This document shows positions 1-13,495 of a stretch of 64,000 bases of DNA, piece after piece. Below the pieces are notes generated by a model. It made no database searches. It was given only the letters and a program-made list of their open reading frames with translations, and had not been told where the DNA came from. Made by a program: the position numbers and the translations under genes. The DNA is taken from assembly GCF_050908995.1 (NCBI RefSeq), contig NC_135119.1, forward strand, positions 15,066,001 through 15,130,000. Direction: 5' to 3'. Numbering within the stretch: position 1 is the first letter of the stretch; each line of letters opens with the position of its first letter. Source of the stretch: Andrena cerasifolii. Lineage: Eukaryota; Arthropoda; Insecta; Hymenoptera; Andrenidae.

Positions 1-285
1 ACGGCCCGTGTCAAATAGTTTCCGAAATATTTAATCTTAAAGTTTCGAAAATTCAAACAAAATCGGCTGACGCGTCATCACTTAAATTGTAATATCTCGG
101 TCATTTTTAAAGATAATGCCACCGTCTTGGGTTCATTCTAAAGCTGAAGGAATGCTTTCTCAAACCGTGTATAGAATATTTTGTTTATTGTTGATAAACT
201 TAACAGTAATCGATGTCGAATAAACTTAACAGTAATCGATATCTGCTACCTACTATTGCTAATCTTTTATATGGTGAGCAGATAT
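1..285. mobile_element. long-TIR element family A, copy 1 (cut by window edge)
   Basis: The first ~237 bases match the left arm of the 17005-18016 element from its internal position 17113 onward. They run directly into the 47-bp ATATCTGCT...AGCAGATAT hairpin (239-285). The ~300-bp spacer is missing and CTTAACAGTAATCGAT is locally duplicated (about 200-240). The outer left end is beyond the window. The right arm is absent. Confidence 0.85.
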
Positions 286-2157
286 CCCCTTGATTCTCGC
301 GTCACGATGCCCTTCTTTGCGAAAAGCAATTTTCTACATCGTGGTGGTAAGTTGAACGAACCCTGCTCGAATCTTGCAATTAGCATAGTTCCCTATTAGT
401 TTGGATTAGGTACTTCTCAGCACTGCCAACTTCATTTGCTCTCTGACAAAATCTTTCTAGGCATTCTCTATTTTTCAAGCGGCCCCAGCCTCTTCCTATT
501 TCTGGTTCACGGTCCCCCGAGCCTGCATAATCATACACGGGGCCGTTTCCGTACGCATTACGGCTACACGCGCCTTGCCGGGCACAGAGAACGCCTCTTT
601 AATTAAGCCCGCATGCTTGACCAACGAGCAAAAACAGAGTGTCCGATGCCTAATTCAGCGGGCAGGCGAGGCTAATCAAGATTCGAGTCCTCGCTGATGT
701 GATGGAATCGATCGACTTTGAATGAGAATGTTGCATATTTAAACCGAGAGGATATTGCCAATAACCTTGCGCTACCTTGCTATTAGGGTAATGGGTACTC
801 GAGACGAAGTTAACACGAACGATCCGTTGCTGACGCCTCACGCGTATGCCATCGTAAAGTATTCCAATCGACAATTAAGGCAAATTTCGAATAATTTTGT
901 TAACAGATCCTACCGCGCAACTCCCAAGTCTGCGTCTACTTTTATAGTGGGTCCATTCGCTGAACGGCTTAATGGCAACTATCTGACGCGGAAACTGGTG
1001 TACTCCGCAGATGCGATCTTTCTCTGCGTGACAAACGGAGTTTAATAGGGAAGCAGTTTCATGCGCCAGTACTGGGAATCAGTCAACGACCGCTTTTGAT
1101 GCCCCATCGTTATTAGGAAGCCCTTTGACTGGCCGGGTCGGGCGTTAGCCCGTGCCAGTTCAAAGCAGCAGCTCGGGATTCTCGTGTTCAGCGGATACGC
1201 GATTGTACACGTAAATCCTTTGCAATTAGGTAATAAGACTGTTATCGATAAAGAGGCATAAACTAATCGGTGCATAGGAGCTCGAGCGTGACTCCGAGGC
1301 GTTTCATTATTCCGTGAACGCTTTGATGATCTTCTGGGTCGAAATGTAGATCGTTCTCGAGAGGCACCTTCATTAACCGGCCGGCGAATGAACATTAATA
1401 AGCCGCGCGTCCAAGTGGTAAGCGCTGGCGCACGGGCCTCGCCAGCTTCTTTGATGAAACTCTGGATCTATGTTTATCTCCGGTATCCTTTGATAGGCTA
1501 GCTAGGACTCCAGTTCTGCGGCGAACTTTGTCCACGTGTATTTCACTTTTGATCCGGCGCGCTTTATCATTCGAAATGGTCCAGGTGAAGCGGGCACTCG
1601 TCAAAGGGTCAATATTATTAGAAGCTCCGGTACACGCGTCTGGAGGAGTTGAAGGAGAGGATCTAGCGGACGTGGCGTCGGAGGGTGCTCGTTTCAGAAT
1701 AATGATGAAAAAGTTGGCGGGACAAATTCCATTACTCTTCCCCGTTAACCGTTGAGTGTAAAGGCGATTAGGTGCCTTGTCCCGTGGTGTGCGCGAACCT
1801 AATACATAGATAGCAAAGAGGGGAAAGAAAGGAGAGATATCCTGGTGGGGAATAATTGCGGCCGTGGAGGCTAGCACGGGGATGCTAGGCAAATGGTTAA
1901 AAGTTATAAGTAAGGAGGCTAGAGATTGGTATGTTGTTAATTTGAGAGCGTAGCCGAAGGGCGGGTGGGAAGGCTGGATGGAAGAAGAGGGCATGTTCCC
2001 AGAGTTGCTCTCTGTCCCTCGGGCCTCTGTCTCGGTTCGTCCGAGCGACGCGGAGCCCTCCAAGAATTCTCCGTCTCTCTCGGCCGAGGAGAGTCGCCAT
2101 CCGTCTTCATCGGCCGACAGCGCGACGGGCGGCGTTTGCCTCGAATGCTCACCAAGG

Positions 2158-2275
2158 AGTTTTCTTCTTCTTTTTCTCCTCCTCCTCCGACTCCTTCTCC
2201 TCCCTCCTCTTCCGTTCCCTCACCCCTCACTCCCACCCCGCTCCACCTTCTTTTTTCCCTCCCTCGTACCACTCT
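2158..2275 (+). repeat. polypyrimidine tract in the Antp intron
   Basis: About 118 bases of almost pure C/T on the + strand (TTCTTC, CTCCTCC, CCCTCACCCC segments). Such tracts can form triplex DNA. It lies 1.8 kb before the homeodomain exon, too far to be its acceptor tract. Confidence 0.8.
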
Positions 2276-4046
2276 GAAATATCCTCGTTTTGCCCTCTTG
2301 GCGCTCGTGTGGCAACAGCTCCAACCTAACCCTTTCAGCTTATGCCCGGCCGAGAGATCGCGAGGCGTATCGCATACACGCGTGTACGCGCGTGTAGAGG
2401 CCAGCTGGCCCTCTCTGTCCGTTCGTGCGTCTCCCTTTCCCTTCCTCCCTTGGCAAGCACAATTAATATTCTCGTTCGGGATTCGTGTACCGCCACACCG
2501 AGCGCAGATCATGTCACGGATATCTGTAAGGTATCTATCATACGCGGAACCGCGCCTACGTAACCACCGCTCGAGCTTTTCTTCGCCGAACAGGTATTTT
2601 TGTCTCGAAGCGGCGCGCCGGACGGCACAAAAGTTTCCCGCGTGCCGAAGCAGGTTGCAAGGCGCGCGCAACGTTCATTAAATATCCCGGATAGCGGGCT
2701 GCTGCGCGTTCCTCCCGAGAGCGCGCGAGACTATCCAACTGGTCCTCCTCGTGCTTTGGCTCTGCCAACGCTTTCAGACGCCGGGGAATGAGAAACGCGA
2801 AATATACTTTGCTTGCTCCTACTTTCTTTCTATTTCACTGTACAACTCTCAATGAAACCCCCATAAAAAAAAACTTCGAATAGTTCCTAAGCGCAGCTGG
2901 AAAACATCTTTATGTACTTGCATATCATTTTGATTTCACATTTTTTTTTTATATATGCTAATTATTATTATCTTCTATTCTTTTGTGATTTATTTGATTT
3001 CATATACTTGGCGTAATTTTTTTACTTTTTCGAAGTTTTATTATGGGGATCTCACTTCTTTTACAAAGACAATTTGCATAGGGAATGATTTCAGATAATT
3101 TTTAATATTATAAATTACAAATTATCACGGGACAGAATTAATGATAAATCCAGTCACAGTATCAGTTTACGCTTCGATTATCTATATATACATAAAATCC
3201 TCAGTTCAGTTACATATACAAAACTGTTTGATGATATTCAAATATGTCGCAATTCAAATTTCTGCAACTTACCTTGTGTTTGAGACTGCAGTTTGGTTGC
3301 AATTCAATGGTACACCGATTCAAATTTGTAAAAACACGTTTATAACTTGGTAATAACTTGACGGTAAGCTGTCAAAATTTGGAGTAGATTGCATAGTGAA
3401 GATAGCAATTGACGAACGAAACATGTGTTAGTTTCTTTTTGACTGAAGGTGTGCGTGTAACGCGTATACGTATTATGTCGACAAAATTGGGTTGGAGAAT
3501 GAGAAGATGAAGAATCAGAAGAAAAATCCTACCGTTTTCGCCTGATTCATGAGACGATATTACGATATCTCTGTTATGCGTGGACCGATTTTATTGAATT
3601 TGGTCTTATTCGAAAGCTTCTATGCAGTTTACATCAGAAAAGTGCCTTTAAATTTAGAAAATATTGCAGGCGTGATGAGATATTAATGAAATAAGTTTCA
3701 GGTTAGGATGGAATAGCCGTGCGACGAGTAAATGATAGCGGTAGCGACAGTCGACATATACAGGGTGTCTTTCATGTACTTGGCGTCGAGACGCTGCCGC
3801 GTCTCTAGATATTACCCACGTGCCGATAAAACGGGTCGCGGGATTCGTACTCACGATTTTCGCGCGTTTATCAAAGCAGACATTGGCTACGATCAAGGTC
3901 ACGGTGATACATTCATCCCTAACGAGATTCCGCTTGTTCGTTGAATATTCTCGGCGATCAGTCGCAGAGCGAAGTTGCACGAAGAAGCTGTACCCGTGGC
4001 CCCGATTCGCGCTGAATCTCCCATAACCGCGCGAAAGAGCGACTAG

Positions 4047-4343
<297 letters not shown>

Positions 4344-4414
4344 GAGAGCCCCGAGGAGTGGAACTTCCAAAGAGGTCTCATCTCTCTCAGGGTCGTTAAT
4401 ACCTTGTTTCCAGC

Positions 4415-4558
4415 ACTACCTCCTCCCCCACACCGCCGCCCCCCCCCCAGCCCCGAAGCCCCCGCGACACCCGCTGCCCTCTGCCAGCCCTGCAACCCCC
4501 GATGACCTCCAAAATGCGACACCCTCCCCCACACACCCCGCCCAGCCCACCCCAACAA
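4415..4558 (+). other. C-rich block just after the Antp stop
   Basis: About 140 bases are dominated by C and CA/CCC runs, including a ten-C run near 4440. An open frame across it in another phase reads as a Pro/Thr/Ser-rich peptide, but this is compositional. It may act as a poly(C)-binding-protein site in the RNA. Confidence 0.6.
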
Positions 4559-4605
4559 ACAGCAATGACGCTTATTTTGTCGTGTTAATCAAGTTGCTCG
4601 TACCA

Positions 4606-4611
4606 AATAAA
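4606..4611 (+). promoter_or_regulatory. proximal poly(A) signal AATAAA
   Basis: This is the first AATAAA after the Antp stop (263 bases downstream). It is followed at once by purine-rich GA repeats instead of a clear GU-rich element, so its strength is uncertain. Confidence 0.4.
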
Positions 4612-4627
4612 CGAAAAGAGGAAGATG

Positions 4628-4630
<3 letters not shown>

Positions 4631-4669
<39 letters not shown>

Positions 4670-4689
4670 GGAGAGAGAGAGAGAGAGAA
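4631..4689. repeat. (GA)n microsatellite
   Basis: GA dinucleotide tract interrupted by CGAG and GGGAG; a potential GAGA-factor-type binding sequence. Confidence 0.95.
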
Positions 4690-5071
4690 ATGGATGTAGC
4701 CGACAGTCAGTGTGGATGGAAGTGAAGACGTGAACTGGACATGATGACAAAGGGACGAAGGAGCAAGTAGGAGAGGAACAGAGGGATGGGAAGACTGCGA
4801 GATAAGACGAGTGGAAGGAGCAGAGGAAACGGAATAACGGAACGGGACACACACGGACGAGTCGGATCAAGATTTATAGGGACGCGCGATCTCTTATAAT
4901 CGTAATAACGTAGCGGAACGCCGAGGAAGAACCGAATAAAAAGAGGGATCGGATTGGATCGATAATCGGAAGAAAACTGGATCACATGCTAATCAGAACC
5001 GCGTTAACCTCTGTTACATTTAATCGAATGTAATTGTACTAAAGCCTATATATTAATTATTAGAGATAACG

Positions 5072-5073
<2 letters not shown>

Positions 5074-5105
<32 letters not shown>

Positions 5106-5124
5106 TAGGGAAAGAAAGAGATAG

Positions 5125-5172
<48 letters not shown>

Positions 5173-5213
5173 AGAAAGAAGGAGAGCTAGAGAGTGAGAG
5201 AAAGAGAGCGAGC
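5074..5213. repeat. (GA)n microsatellite, compound
   Basis: Two long GA tracts separated by GATAGGGAAAG-type purine sequence, with over 130 nearly pure purine bases on the + strand. Confidence 0.95.
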
Positions 5214-5327
5214 TAGGGAAAGGAATATACGTACTTTAAAGTGACGAAAGTCGTGGATACTATGCCCGAATGGTCGAGTCTAGTTGTAAGTAGAGTGTGA
5301 ATGTGCCCGTAAAAGCGTGTAAAGTGA

Positions 5328-5380
5328 TATATAACATATAAATATATATATTATATATATATATATATAAATATATATAC

Positions 5381-5426
<46 letters not shown>

Positions 5427-5447
5427 TATATACATATTATATATATA
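5328..5447. repeat. (AT)n microsatellite
   Basis: Alternating AT with a recurring AAATATATATACATATTAT segment, implying at least one internal duplication. Confidence 0.95.
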
Positions 5448-8024
5448 AAGAGAGAAAGGCGAAGGGTGAATGCGAGACGCACGGGACGATCGAGTAAGAA
5501 TCTGAGGAGATACCGCGTGAATATACCTTAGTAAAAGCGTTTTATTATTTATTCTCTTACGTCGTACACGCGTAGCAGTCGTAGAGCGGTTAGTAAAATA
5601 GCGGAAGGACGGAGACGCGTCCGATCGTGTCTCTATTTAGCAAGTAGATGAGCGGTTTAGTGTTCTTAGAGGATCGTTTAGATAGTTTCTTTCTCTACAA
5701 TACCGCGGTGGCTCAGCGAGGGTAATTTAGTAATCGCGAACGTGCCAAGTGTGATCTTCGAATGTGTTTCCCCGGTGCCGGGAGGATCCGACGAAGCGGA
5801 AAGTAAAACGGAGGGATGAAAGGAAGAGATCGCGGCGCGAACACCTGCGCGCCGACCAGCCCGGAATTAACGCGCTGGCGGGAAAGGAAAGGCGAGGGAA
5901 ATCGTGGCTACCAGTGAAAAGTATCAGTGTGTGCAGCAATTGGTTAAATTCCAGTGATGTTTGGTGATCGATCAGACCCGCCGAACGCCGGTATCTCTTG
6001 GCCGAAATCGCGAAGCGAAATATGGGATTTATTGTCCGCGGTGCTGAAAGAATGAAAGCAGCGGCGCTTGAGAGGGCGAAGGCCTCCGGCGGAGCAGAAT
6101 CGAAACGACTTGACATTTCTTCATCAGTGTCATCGCAAGGTCAGTTTCATAAAATTTCATATTTATTTGCACCCCGACGTGTGTACTTGTATTATTATTC
6201 TTCTTCTTCCCTTTACACACTTCGTAGAGTTACCTTTGCTACCATTCGTTCAGTAATTCCTCCACGATCGTATACTGCCTGAAGAACATGTCAGAAGAGA
6301 CAGTCGTAATCATTAATTTGTTCTCGCCAAGCGTGACATTCAAAAGTATCGCGCCTACTCGAAAAATGGTGTTTACCAACGATCGCAGTGTACCATGGTC
6401 CTTTTCTGTTTCTTGCAACTTTGTAGACGTTCGAATATTCAAATGTTCGCGGGACATTCTTCCTTCTTCTAATTCACAGATTTCCTATTTCATAATTGGC
6501 TAAGAAAGTTGCAAAACAGCGCTACTATATGCGAACGTGCTACGATGTCCTTCGCACATATTCACAAGGCCGTTGGAAACGCCATTTTTCGACGTAGAGA
6601 CGCGAAGTATGTATTTCGAAACGAAGCGGTTCCAACAAAACCGTGCAACTACACTTTCGCAGTGTTTTCGTTCTCTTGTAAATATTCATAGCAAACGACG
6701 ATAAAAAAAGAAAGAGTGACCCCGGTGAGAGAGATCCTCGATACGACCAAAGCTCGAGGAATCTTCGCGAACCGAACGGTCGCCGAAAATTTACTGCTGC
6801 TCCGCGCGACACGAGGCCAAATTACCAAGTGATGTAATTCGTAGCGTATTTTTGGAATAAGATGCTTTCGGCATGAAACCGCTTGGCACCTTAATAGCGA
6901 CTCTATAGAGCAAACCCTCCAACAGAAAACTCTACTCCCTTGCTCCGCCGCGAAATGTTTCACAGTGTACCTCTTTGCTCTCTTTGAGAACCTCGCGTTT
7001 GAAATCCACCCTAAAAAAATCGCTGTCAATTATTGGAAAGTGTCCAGTCAAATCTCAGCTACGTTGGAATCAGCAGAAATACACTTAGTTGCATCTCGTA
7101 GAATCCCCGCTGCTCTGTTTCGTCATTGCCATTCTATCCGATCCAAACTGATTTTCATTTAGAGTAGAACTCCATTAATCCGAACGCGTCGATAAATTCC
7201 TTCTCTGCTTATCATCTTTCCTTCGGATAACCGGAGGGAATCCATTCGTTTCTTCCAAGCTGATGCTCCGGTAGCTCTTCGTAGCTATGGTCTGAAGAAA
7301 ATCACTGATCGCGCAAGGTTGCTGAGGGGTTTTCCTTAGCTCTCCATATTTCGTCTCGCTGCTCCGCCCATTGCGTTTGAGAGATGGCGTGAAACGAAAG
7401 TAGCAGTCGTGCCTGACATGACAGACAGTACAGCGAGTGGCCTTGAGCGACTATAGTTGAGAGTTTGTTCCAAGTGTAAGACGTCCAATATAACTGGAGC
7501 AAGTAGTAAGTTCGGTAAACAAAAGCCATGGAGTAAGATCGCATTCGGATAAGTGGAGTTTCACGGCATGTACGTGGAATCCGAATTGAATATTCAATGA
7601 AAGAATAGTACGAGGTGAAATGAAAATCGTTTCGGGTGAAGTAAACTGAAACAGACCGACAGGGTCGTCCTTATATTAACGTAACGCGTAATCACTAGTC
7701 ACATGTTCGAGCGCATGTCATCTGTGATCACATTCGTTTTGTTTCGCATTTGCTCGTTTCCCGCCCAGTCGAAACGTTCTGTCGAACGCGGTTAAGCGTG
7801 CCAAGCAGTAAGCGAACACCATCTGTCGGCCCGGTCGCCGAAACTCGCGATCGATGACGGATCGACGAACTCGCGCGACGATCCACGCGGGCGCTCGCGT
7901 CGCCGCGTCCACTGGCTGACACGTCGGAGAACTCCGCCGCGGCGAATTTCTTGTGCTGTGTTGTAAAACTTAGATCGACATTATTTAGTTTATACCTTGT
8001 ATACACGTAATCTACGATATACGT

Positions 8025-8030
8025 AATAAA
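8025..8030 (+). promoter_or_regulatory. intermediate poly(A) signal AATAAA
   Basis: AATAAA sits in an AT-rich context and directly overlaps an ATACGTAA motif (8019-8026). It could end an intermediate-length Antp 3' UTR. Confidence 0.3.
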
Positions 8031-8735
8031 CGATAATTAATACGAGTACGTAGTATGTATAGACGACGACGACGACGGCGGCGAAAAGATGGTATTTAAA
8101 GAAGAAGAAAAAAAAAACACGAAAACAGAGCAGAAAAATATAAATATAGAGGGGGAACCGGCGATCTCGCGAACGAGGGGTCGGAGGAGCGTTGCCGAGG
8201 GACGGGCTGCTGCCCCGCGAACTTTCTTCCGCCCCGTTGCCGCGTTAACGAGGGAAAACAATGAGGAGAAGGATCTAAAGGGGGAGAACGGGGAGATATA
8301 TGGAACTGATATACGTAATACATGGTCCAGCTCGCGCACGCGCATCAATTGAGCACCGGCCGGCCTTTCTTTCTCCAGAGATTTATTTATGTATAACTTT
8401 TTGTCCTTGAGGAGCAACGAACTGTGAAAAAGAGAAGATCTTGGACGATCGCTCGCTGTCTCTCGCGAACGGTTTCTTTTTTCGCAACTGCCGAAACGTG
8501 CGTTTACAGTCAGGGGTCGCGATCCTAAATTGCTCCGGCAAATTGGCGCCAATTAAGCTCGATGGCCCGTCGAGGGGCATCGGCATCGCTGTCGGTATGG
8601 CTTTTCGTGAAACTTTCGAGGACAGAGAAACACCGGCGATAAACGACGGATGTGCGCACCTTTCGTATTCCATCGATCCACTCTAAACTGCTGAGATTTA
8701 AATAGTTCTTTCATTCTTAAGTGAATGGTAACAGT

Positions 8736-8970
8736 TAGTGGCGGATCTAACAGGGCGGCTGACGAGCAGTTGCCGCCTGGGCCCCTGCCCAGGAGGCCCC
8801 CAGGGCCCCGTGTCCAAACAAAAATTATGATTAGGTATAGGTATCCAAAAACTACATTTTTTTTCCACTTGATCCGTTTTCAGTGAACTATAGGCGCGTC
8901 TTCATTTTCCCGAAGAATGGGCCCCTCAGATCGTTTGCCACTTGTGCCCCTTTTTTTTAATCCGCCACTG
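8736..8970. mobile_element. hAT-type MITE, 235 bp
   Basis: The ends are TAGTGGCGGAT and, inverted, ATCCGCCACTG. A perfect 8-bp target duplication GTAACAGT flanks the element (8728-8735 and 8971-8978). An 8-bp duplication with a (C/T)AGTGGCGGATC-like end is characteristic of the hAT superfamily. No coding sequence is present. It is the only clear DNA transposon between 286 and 17004. Confidence 0.85.
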
Positions 8971-10273
8971 GTAACAGTGCCATCAGAAGTAGAAGCTCGC
9001 GTTTTCGTCTCGCAACTGGCATCCAAACTCGAAGCCACCTTTGCTGAAACTTGCGTAACCTTTGTGTCACGTGCATTAGCGGAAGAAACTTCAAGACATT
9101 ACGTATTGTACGCTTCATTTTCATGAACGACCAATTACTCTGAATAGGTCCCAAAATCTTGTTGCATTACTGTCCGTTAATGGTTAACTGGAGATTAGGT
9201 TGGTTTTTCGTTCGATCCGTAGATCGAAGGGAACCGAGGTGTCCCCAGCCTCTCGGCTTACCGATTACGATTTATAACCCTTTGGATAAATCGATTAACC
9301 TCACACGAGTCGGCTGGGATTTTTGCGCATTTCGCGGTAGGTAAGTGAGACATGCGTTAATTCTGGGTACATTAATCAGCGATACCATCTATGTAGGCCA
9401 GGTAATGGCCGGCATTGGAAGCGTAGGGTGCGGCTTTCGAGACAAAGGAAGTATTTATTGCCCTTGCGTCACGGTGTCAACTGTTACGACACGCCGGTCA
9501 ACGGTGCAGGCGAAATTTCACGCACAAATGCCTGCCTGACAAACCGTTTTCTCGAACTTTTCGCGGCCGGGCTAGCTTCGCAACATTAATTCTCGTCGAG
9601 CGTTCAGCTGATTGGCAAAAGTGCGCTCGCGCCGTTGTGTCTCAATTCATAGGATTGCGTACGTTCCTTGGCAGATAGCGAAATCGATCGATTCGAGGCA
9701 GTCTTTGGAGGGTTCTTTATCTCTGAGAGCGGAAAGTATCGTTAGGGTCCTTATTGGTAAATTTATCATCGGTATTTCTCTTGCCAGCAAGTCGTCCGTG
9801 ACACGTGGAAAAACTCAATTGTGCAATAATCATACGGGGCTGCTCACGACAGCCGTGCGTTACTCAATGTTCCATTTAGCCTAACGTCCACCGGACAGAA
9901 CGGAATTTCGGAATTAGACGAACGAAGAACGCGAAGGGGGTTATCACCGCGAGCGATCGTCACGAACACCGGTTTTAGCTTAAAATACGGAAAAAAAAAA
10001 TTTGTATCCATTGGATAGCGAATTACTACTTATATATAGAGTAAATATATATATATATATGTATACAAATGCGGCGAAAAAAAGAGAGGGGAAATGAAAA
10101 GAATTCCTAGCGTTAACTGGAAACGTGTAAAATGCAAATTATATATTTTATCTTTACTCTTATATAGTCGCGTAAAATCACAGATATGCGTAATTTAAAG
10201 GGGGAGAAAAAGAGAAGCGAGTGCCGTGATTGTATGTAGAGTTAAAGCGAGAAGGTAAGAGAGGATTAAAAGA

Positions 10274-10330
10274 GAGCGAGAGAGAGAGAGAGAGAGAAAG
10301 AGAGAGAAAGAGAGAGAGCGAAAGGAGAGA
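10274..10330. repeat. (GA)n microsatellite
   Basis: GAGAGA runs interrupted by GAAAG within the long 3' UTR candidate. Confidence 0.9.
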
Positions 10331-13158
10331 AAAAACCAGGGATGATGATGAAGAGCAGTGTGTACGTACGAAGTGAGTCACTAAGCTAGCGCTTAATCGA
10401 TAAGGTTAACGTCTAAAGCCTAAGTCTTAAGAAGATAATTAACTAGAATTTAAGGAATCGGGCATGTCGGTTGCAGCGAGCGGGGGCGGTGGTCATGGAA
10501 AAGGGGGGGGAAAAAAAGAAATAAACGTCGGATCGAAAATACGTGACTTCGATCGCCATTTTCTATGTACCCATGGGCAATGCGCAATTAAACCGAATAG
10601 ACGAATTCGTGGGGTTTGCGATCGTGTACATAATTGATGCGTGTTCTTTTTTTTTTTCGGTGAGCTCGCAGGCGCCGTTTATGAGATTTCGGAACGAAGA
10701 ACGAAAGGGGACATGAGATGCTCGAGATGGTATAAGCAGCTTTCGGACCCTCGTATTAATGTAGCCTCGCGTAATATTTATTAACACCGTTGTTGCGAGC
10801 AGCACGGTGAATCTTTCCCTTCTGTTTTCATTAATTGTCCAATAAATATTTTTTACAACGTGAACCGTGTGGTCGGACGTATATTTGTGTGCACACCAGA
10901 ATCAACCTTCCAACGTGATTATTCGAGCTGCAGAGAGCTGGCGTTAATCCGAGAGGCGGGAGGAGCCTGTACGCGGGCGAATGTTTGTTTCGTTGCTTTA
11001 CCGACCTTTATTCCGGCTACGTTGCATTTAAATACTTTTACTCTTATGGTTGTGTATCGTGAAAGGGCCTCTTTACGTTTCCCACTGCCCACGGTTGAGA
11101 GCGGGGCGTTGAAAAGGATCGACACGGATCCACGTCGGAAGTGGTCTGTTTAATTAAATGAAATTGGTAAACGATAAAGCCACGTCCTCGCACGCCCATG
11201 CGCCGAAGAGTTCCTGACTTCCTGTCACTCCCCGGGCAGGTGTCGCTAGTTTCGTATACCTTTCTAGGTAATCTGTATAGTATCTACCTAGGAACATATA
11301 AATAGGTAAAGAAAGGGGAATTGGCAGTCCATCGCCTCTCCACTTCAGCCAACGCGAAACATCCATCACTCGGATTGTGCTGTAACATACAAAACATTCA
11401 TCATCCAGAATAACTCAATTAACCGTCTTTTTTACGATGTAAATGAAAAACGGACAGAAAACGACAAAACAATTCGCGGTTTCATATCGGTAAAACGGAG
11501 GAAAGATTTGCTGCAGTCGATAAGATCACACGTGCCGTAATATGTATTCCTCAACGTCCATCTCCCAACGTAATCTCGTTCAGCGTTCTCTGTTGGCTTT
11601 ATTTTCGAGTGAACAGCTATCGCACAGCGTCGTATCGTCTACAGTCTACACAGAAACTAGAGAAGAGTATCCAGAATGCTCCTTCATTTTGACCGACTCG
11701 ATGTCTCAGTCGCTGTACATCGAGTGCATTTTGTAAATACAAGTAAATACGAGTAACCGATTCGGTAGCGCCATATTGCTTTTCTCGAGTGCAGTTCTCG
11801 AGGGACGTCGTTACTGTCGCGGTGAAAACCTTTCCAATTCGACAAAAGTTTCCTAAAAGAGGTTAGAACGCGCGGTCTCGACGATAGGGTTCCGCTCTGT
11901 GAAGACTGATAAACCCGGTAATGCGTGGCGAGTGCAGCGTATACTTACGATTAACAGTTAAAGAAAAAACTCAACGAACACCACCGCACGAGAATTCGTT
12001 TGCCGTAGGACAATTCCGTACGCCGACAGGATCGCTCCGATAAATCGATTCCTGGCCGAACTTTTTCATCGCGGAGAATCGGCGCAGCACTTACCGAGAG
12101 TGCTTCGATTTCTTTTGACAAGCGGCAAGAAAGAGTCCTATTGCCACTGGGTCGCGCTGTGACAAGAGACACACACATACACACACACACGCGCACACAA
12201 CACAGACACTTGTAAATAATTCCATTCGCGAGGGAAAAAAAGCTGGGCGCATCGAATGAGATTCTTTCGTTTATCGGCGGGGCAATGTGAAGGGCGACGT
12301 CTGACGTCGCGGCATCGAATCGCGAGCCGCGACCACTGTATACGATACCGCGTAGGTAAAGTAGGTACCTGTTTCATAGACTAAAGGAGTTACAAAGTAA
12401 CGGTAGCAGAGGACTAATTAATTACTATTTATTGATACGGTACTGTAACGATATACGAGCACCGTCGTGGATTACGGACGATTCGACTACCGACGGTGGC
12501 CCCATGGTCTGTAACCGCGGCGAAGGAAATAGAGTAAAAAGATGACAATATTGTTAAGAGCCGCCACGTTTTCGTCCCCCGATGTTTACGCTCCACCACT
12601 CCAGTGTGTATCCTCGAGGATTGCTTCGCAGGCAGCGCCCTCCAGTTCTCGCGCCAAATTCGAATCTGCTCGACGCTGTTGGTATAAATATGCACATATA
12701 CGAATAGCTTGAAGAGCGTCTAGATATACATTCTCGACAGGAACAGCCGCTGTAATTCGCGTGTCAGGGCGCGGTCCAACCGGAATTCGGCGGATTAATT
12801 TTTTTTTCCAATATTGGCTACACACTCGAGTCGTCAGCGTGTTACATGGACACATTGCTCCGGTCGAGCTGGTGGAGAACCATCTATGTACATGTTATTA
12901 TATATTATACAGAAAAATGTTTTCACAGACGTACGCACACCCGCGCGTGCACACACGTACACTCCAACACGCAGAGATACAGGCCCAGGCACACAAAGAT
13001 ACCGGGTACAACGCATTCGTTCGAAACGATTACGCGATGTTGAAGAAAACAAAAAAAAAAAAGTTAGATAGGGGTGTGCGCCTACAGGCCGAAAAATAAT
13101 GTAGGCTGCACCGCGTTTACCGAAGTATAAGTGGAAAAAGAAGATATAAATAAATGAA

Positions 13159-13159
<1 letters not shown>

Positions 13160-13193
<34 letters not shown>

Positions 13194-13205
13194 TATATAT
13201 ATATT
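13160..13205. repeat. (AT)n microsatellite
   Basis: Alternating TA repeats with one AAATT interruption. Confidence 0.9.
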
Positions 13206-13352
13206 TAACTATAAATATGAATATAAATATAAATATAATAGTATTACGAATTACGATAAACGTATATAATTATTTTGTAGTGTCCCGCATTATGTAAACT
13301 AAATGTACACATGGAAAAAAAAAACGTACGCCAGCGAAACGATGTAGATGGC

Positions 13353-13495
13353 GTTGACGACGACGGCGACGATGATGATGATGATGGTACCGACGAAGCT
13401 TACGATAATTACGATACGATTGCAATGACGAACGATATGCACGCGAATGAGCTATGTATTATGAGTAACGACGACGACGACGACGATGACGATGG
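13353..13495. repeat. GAC/GAT trinucleotide runs
   Basis: Two GAY-triplet tracts flank about 80 bases of unique sequence. Read as protein they give Asp runs. I treat the open frame across them (13311-13505) as compositional. Confidence 0.8.

Noticed and set aside
1937..2681. Overlapping 238- and 244-codon frames on opposite strands
   Set aside because: They overlap the pyrimidine tract; low-complexity Ser/Pro/Leu and Glu/Gly/Arg composition, no motif.
3979..4026. YPW tripeptide in an open frame before the exon, resembling the Hox hexapeptide
   Set aside because: It reads KKLYPWPRFA, lacks the Met of YPWM and the Antp context, and lies in a different frame and inside the intron.
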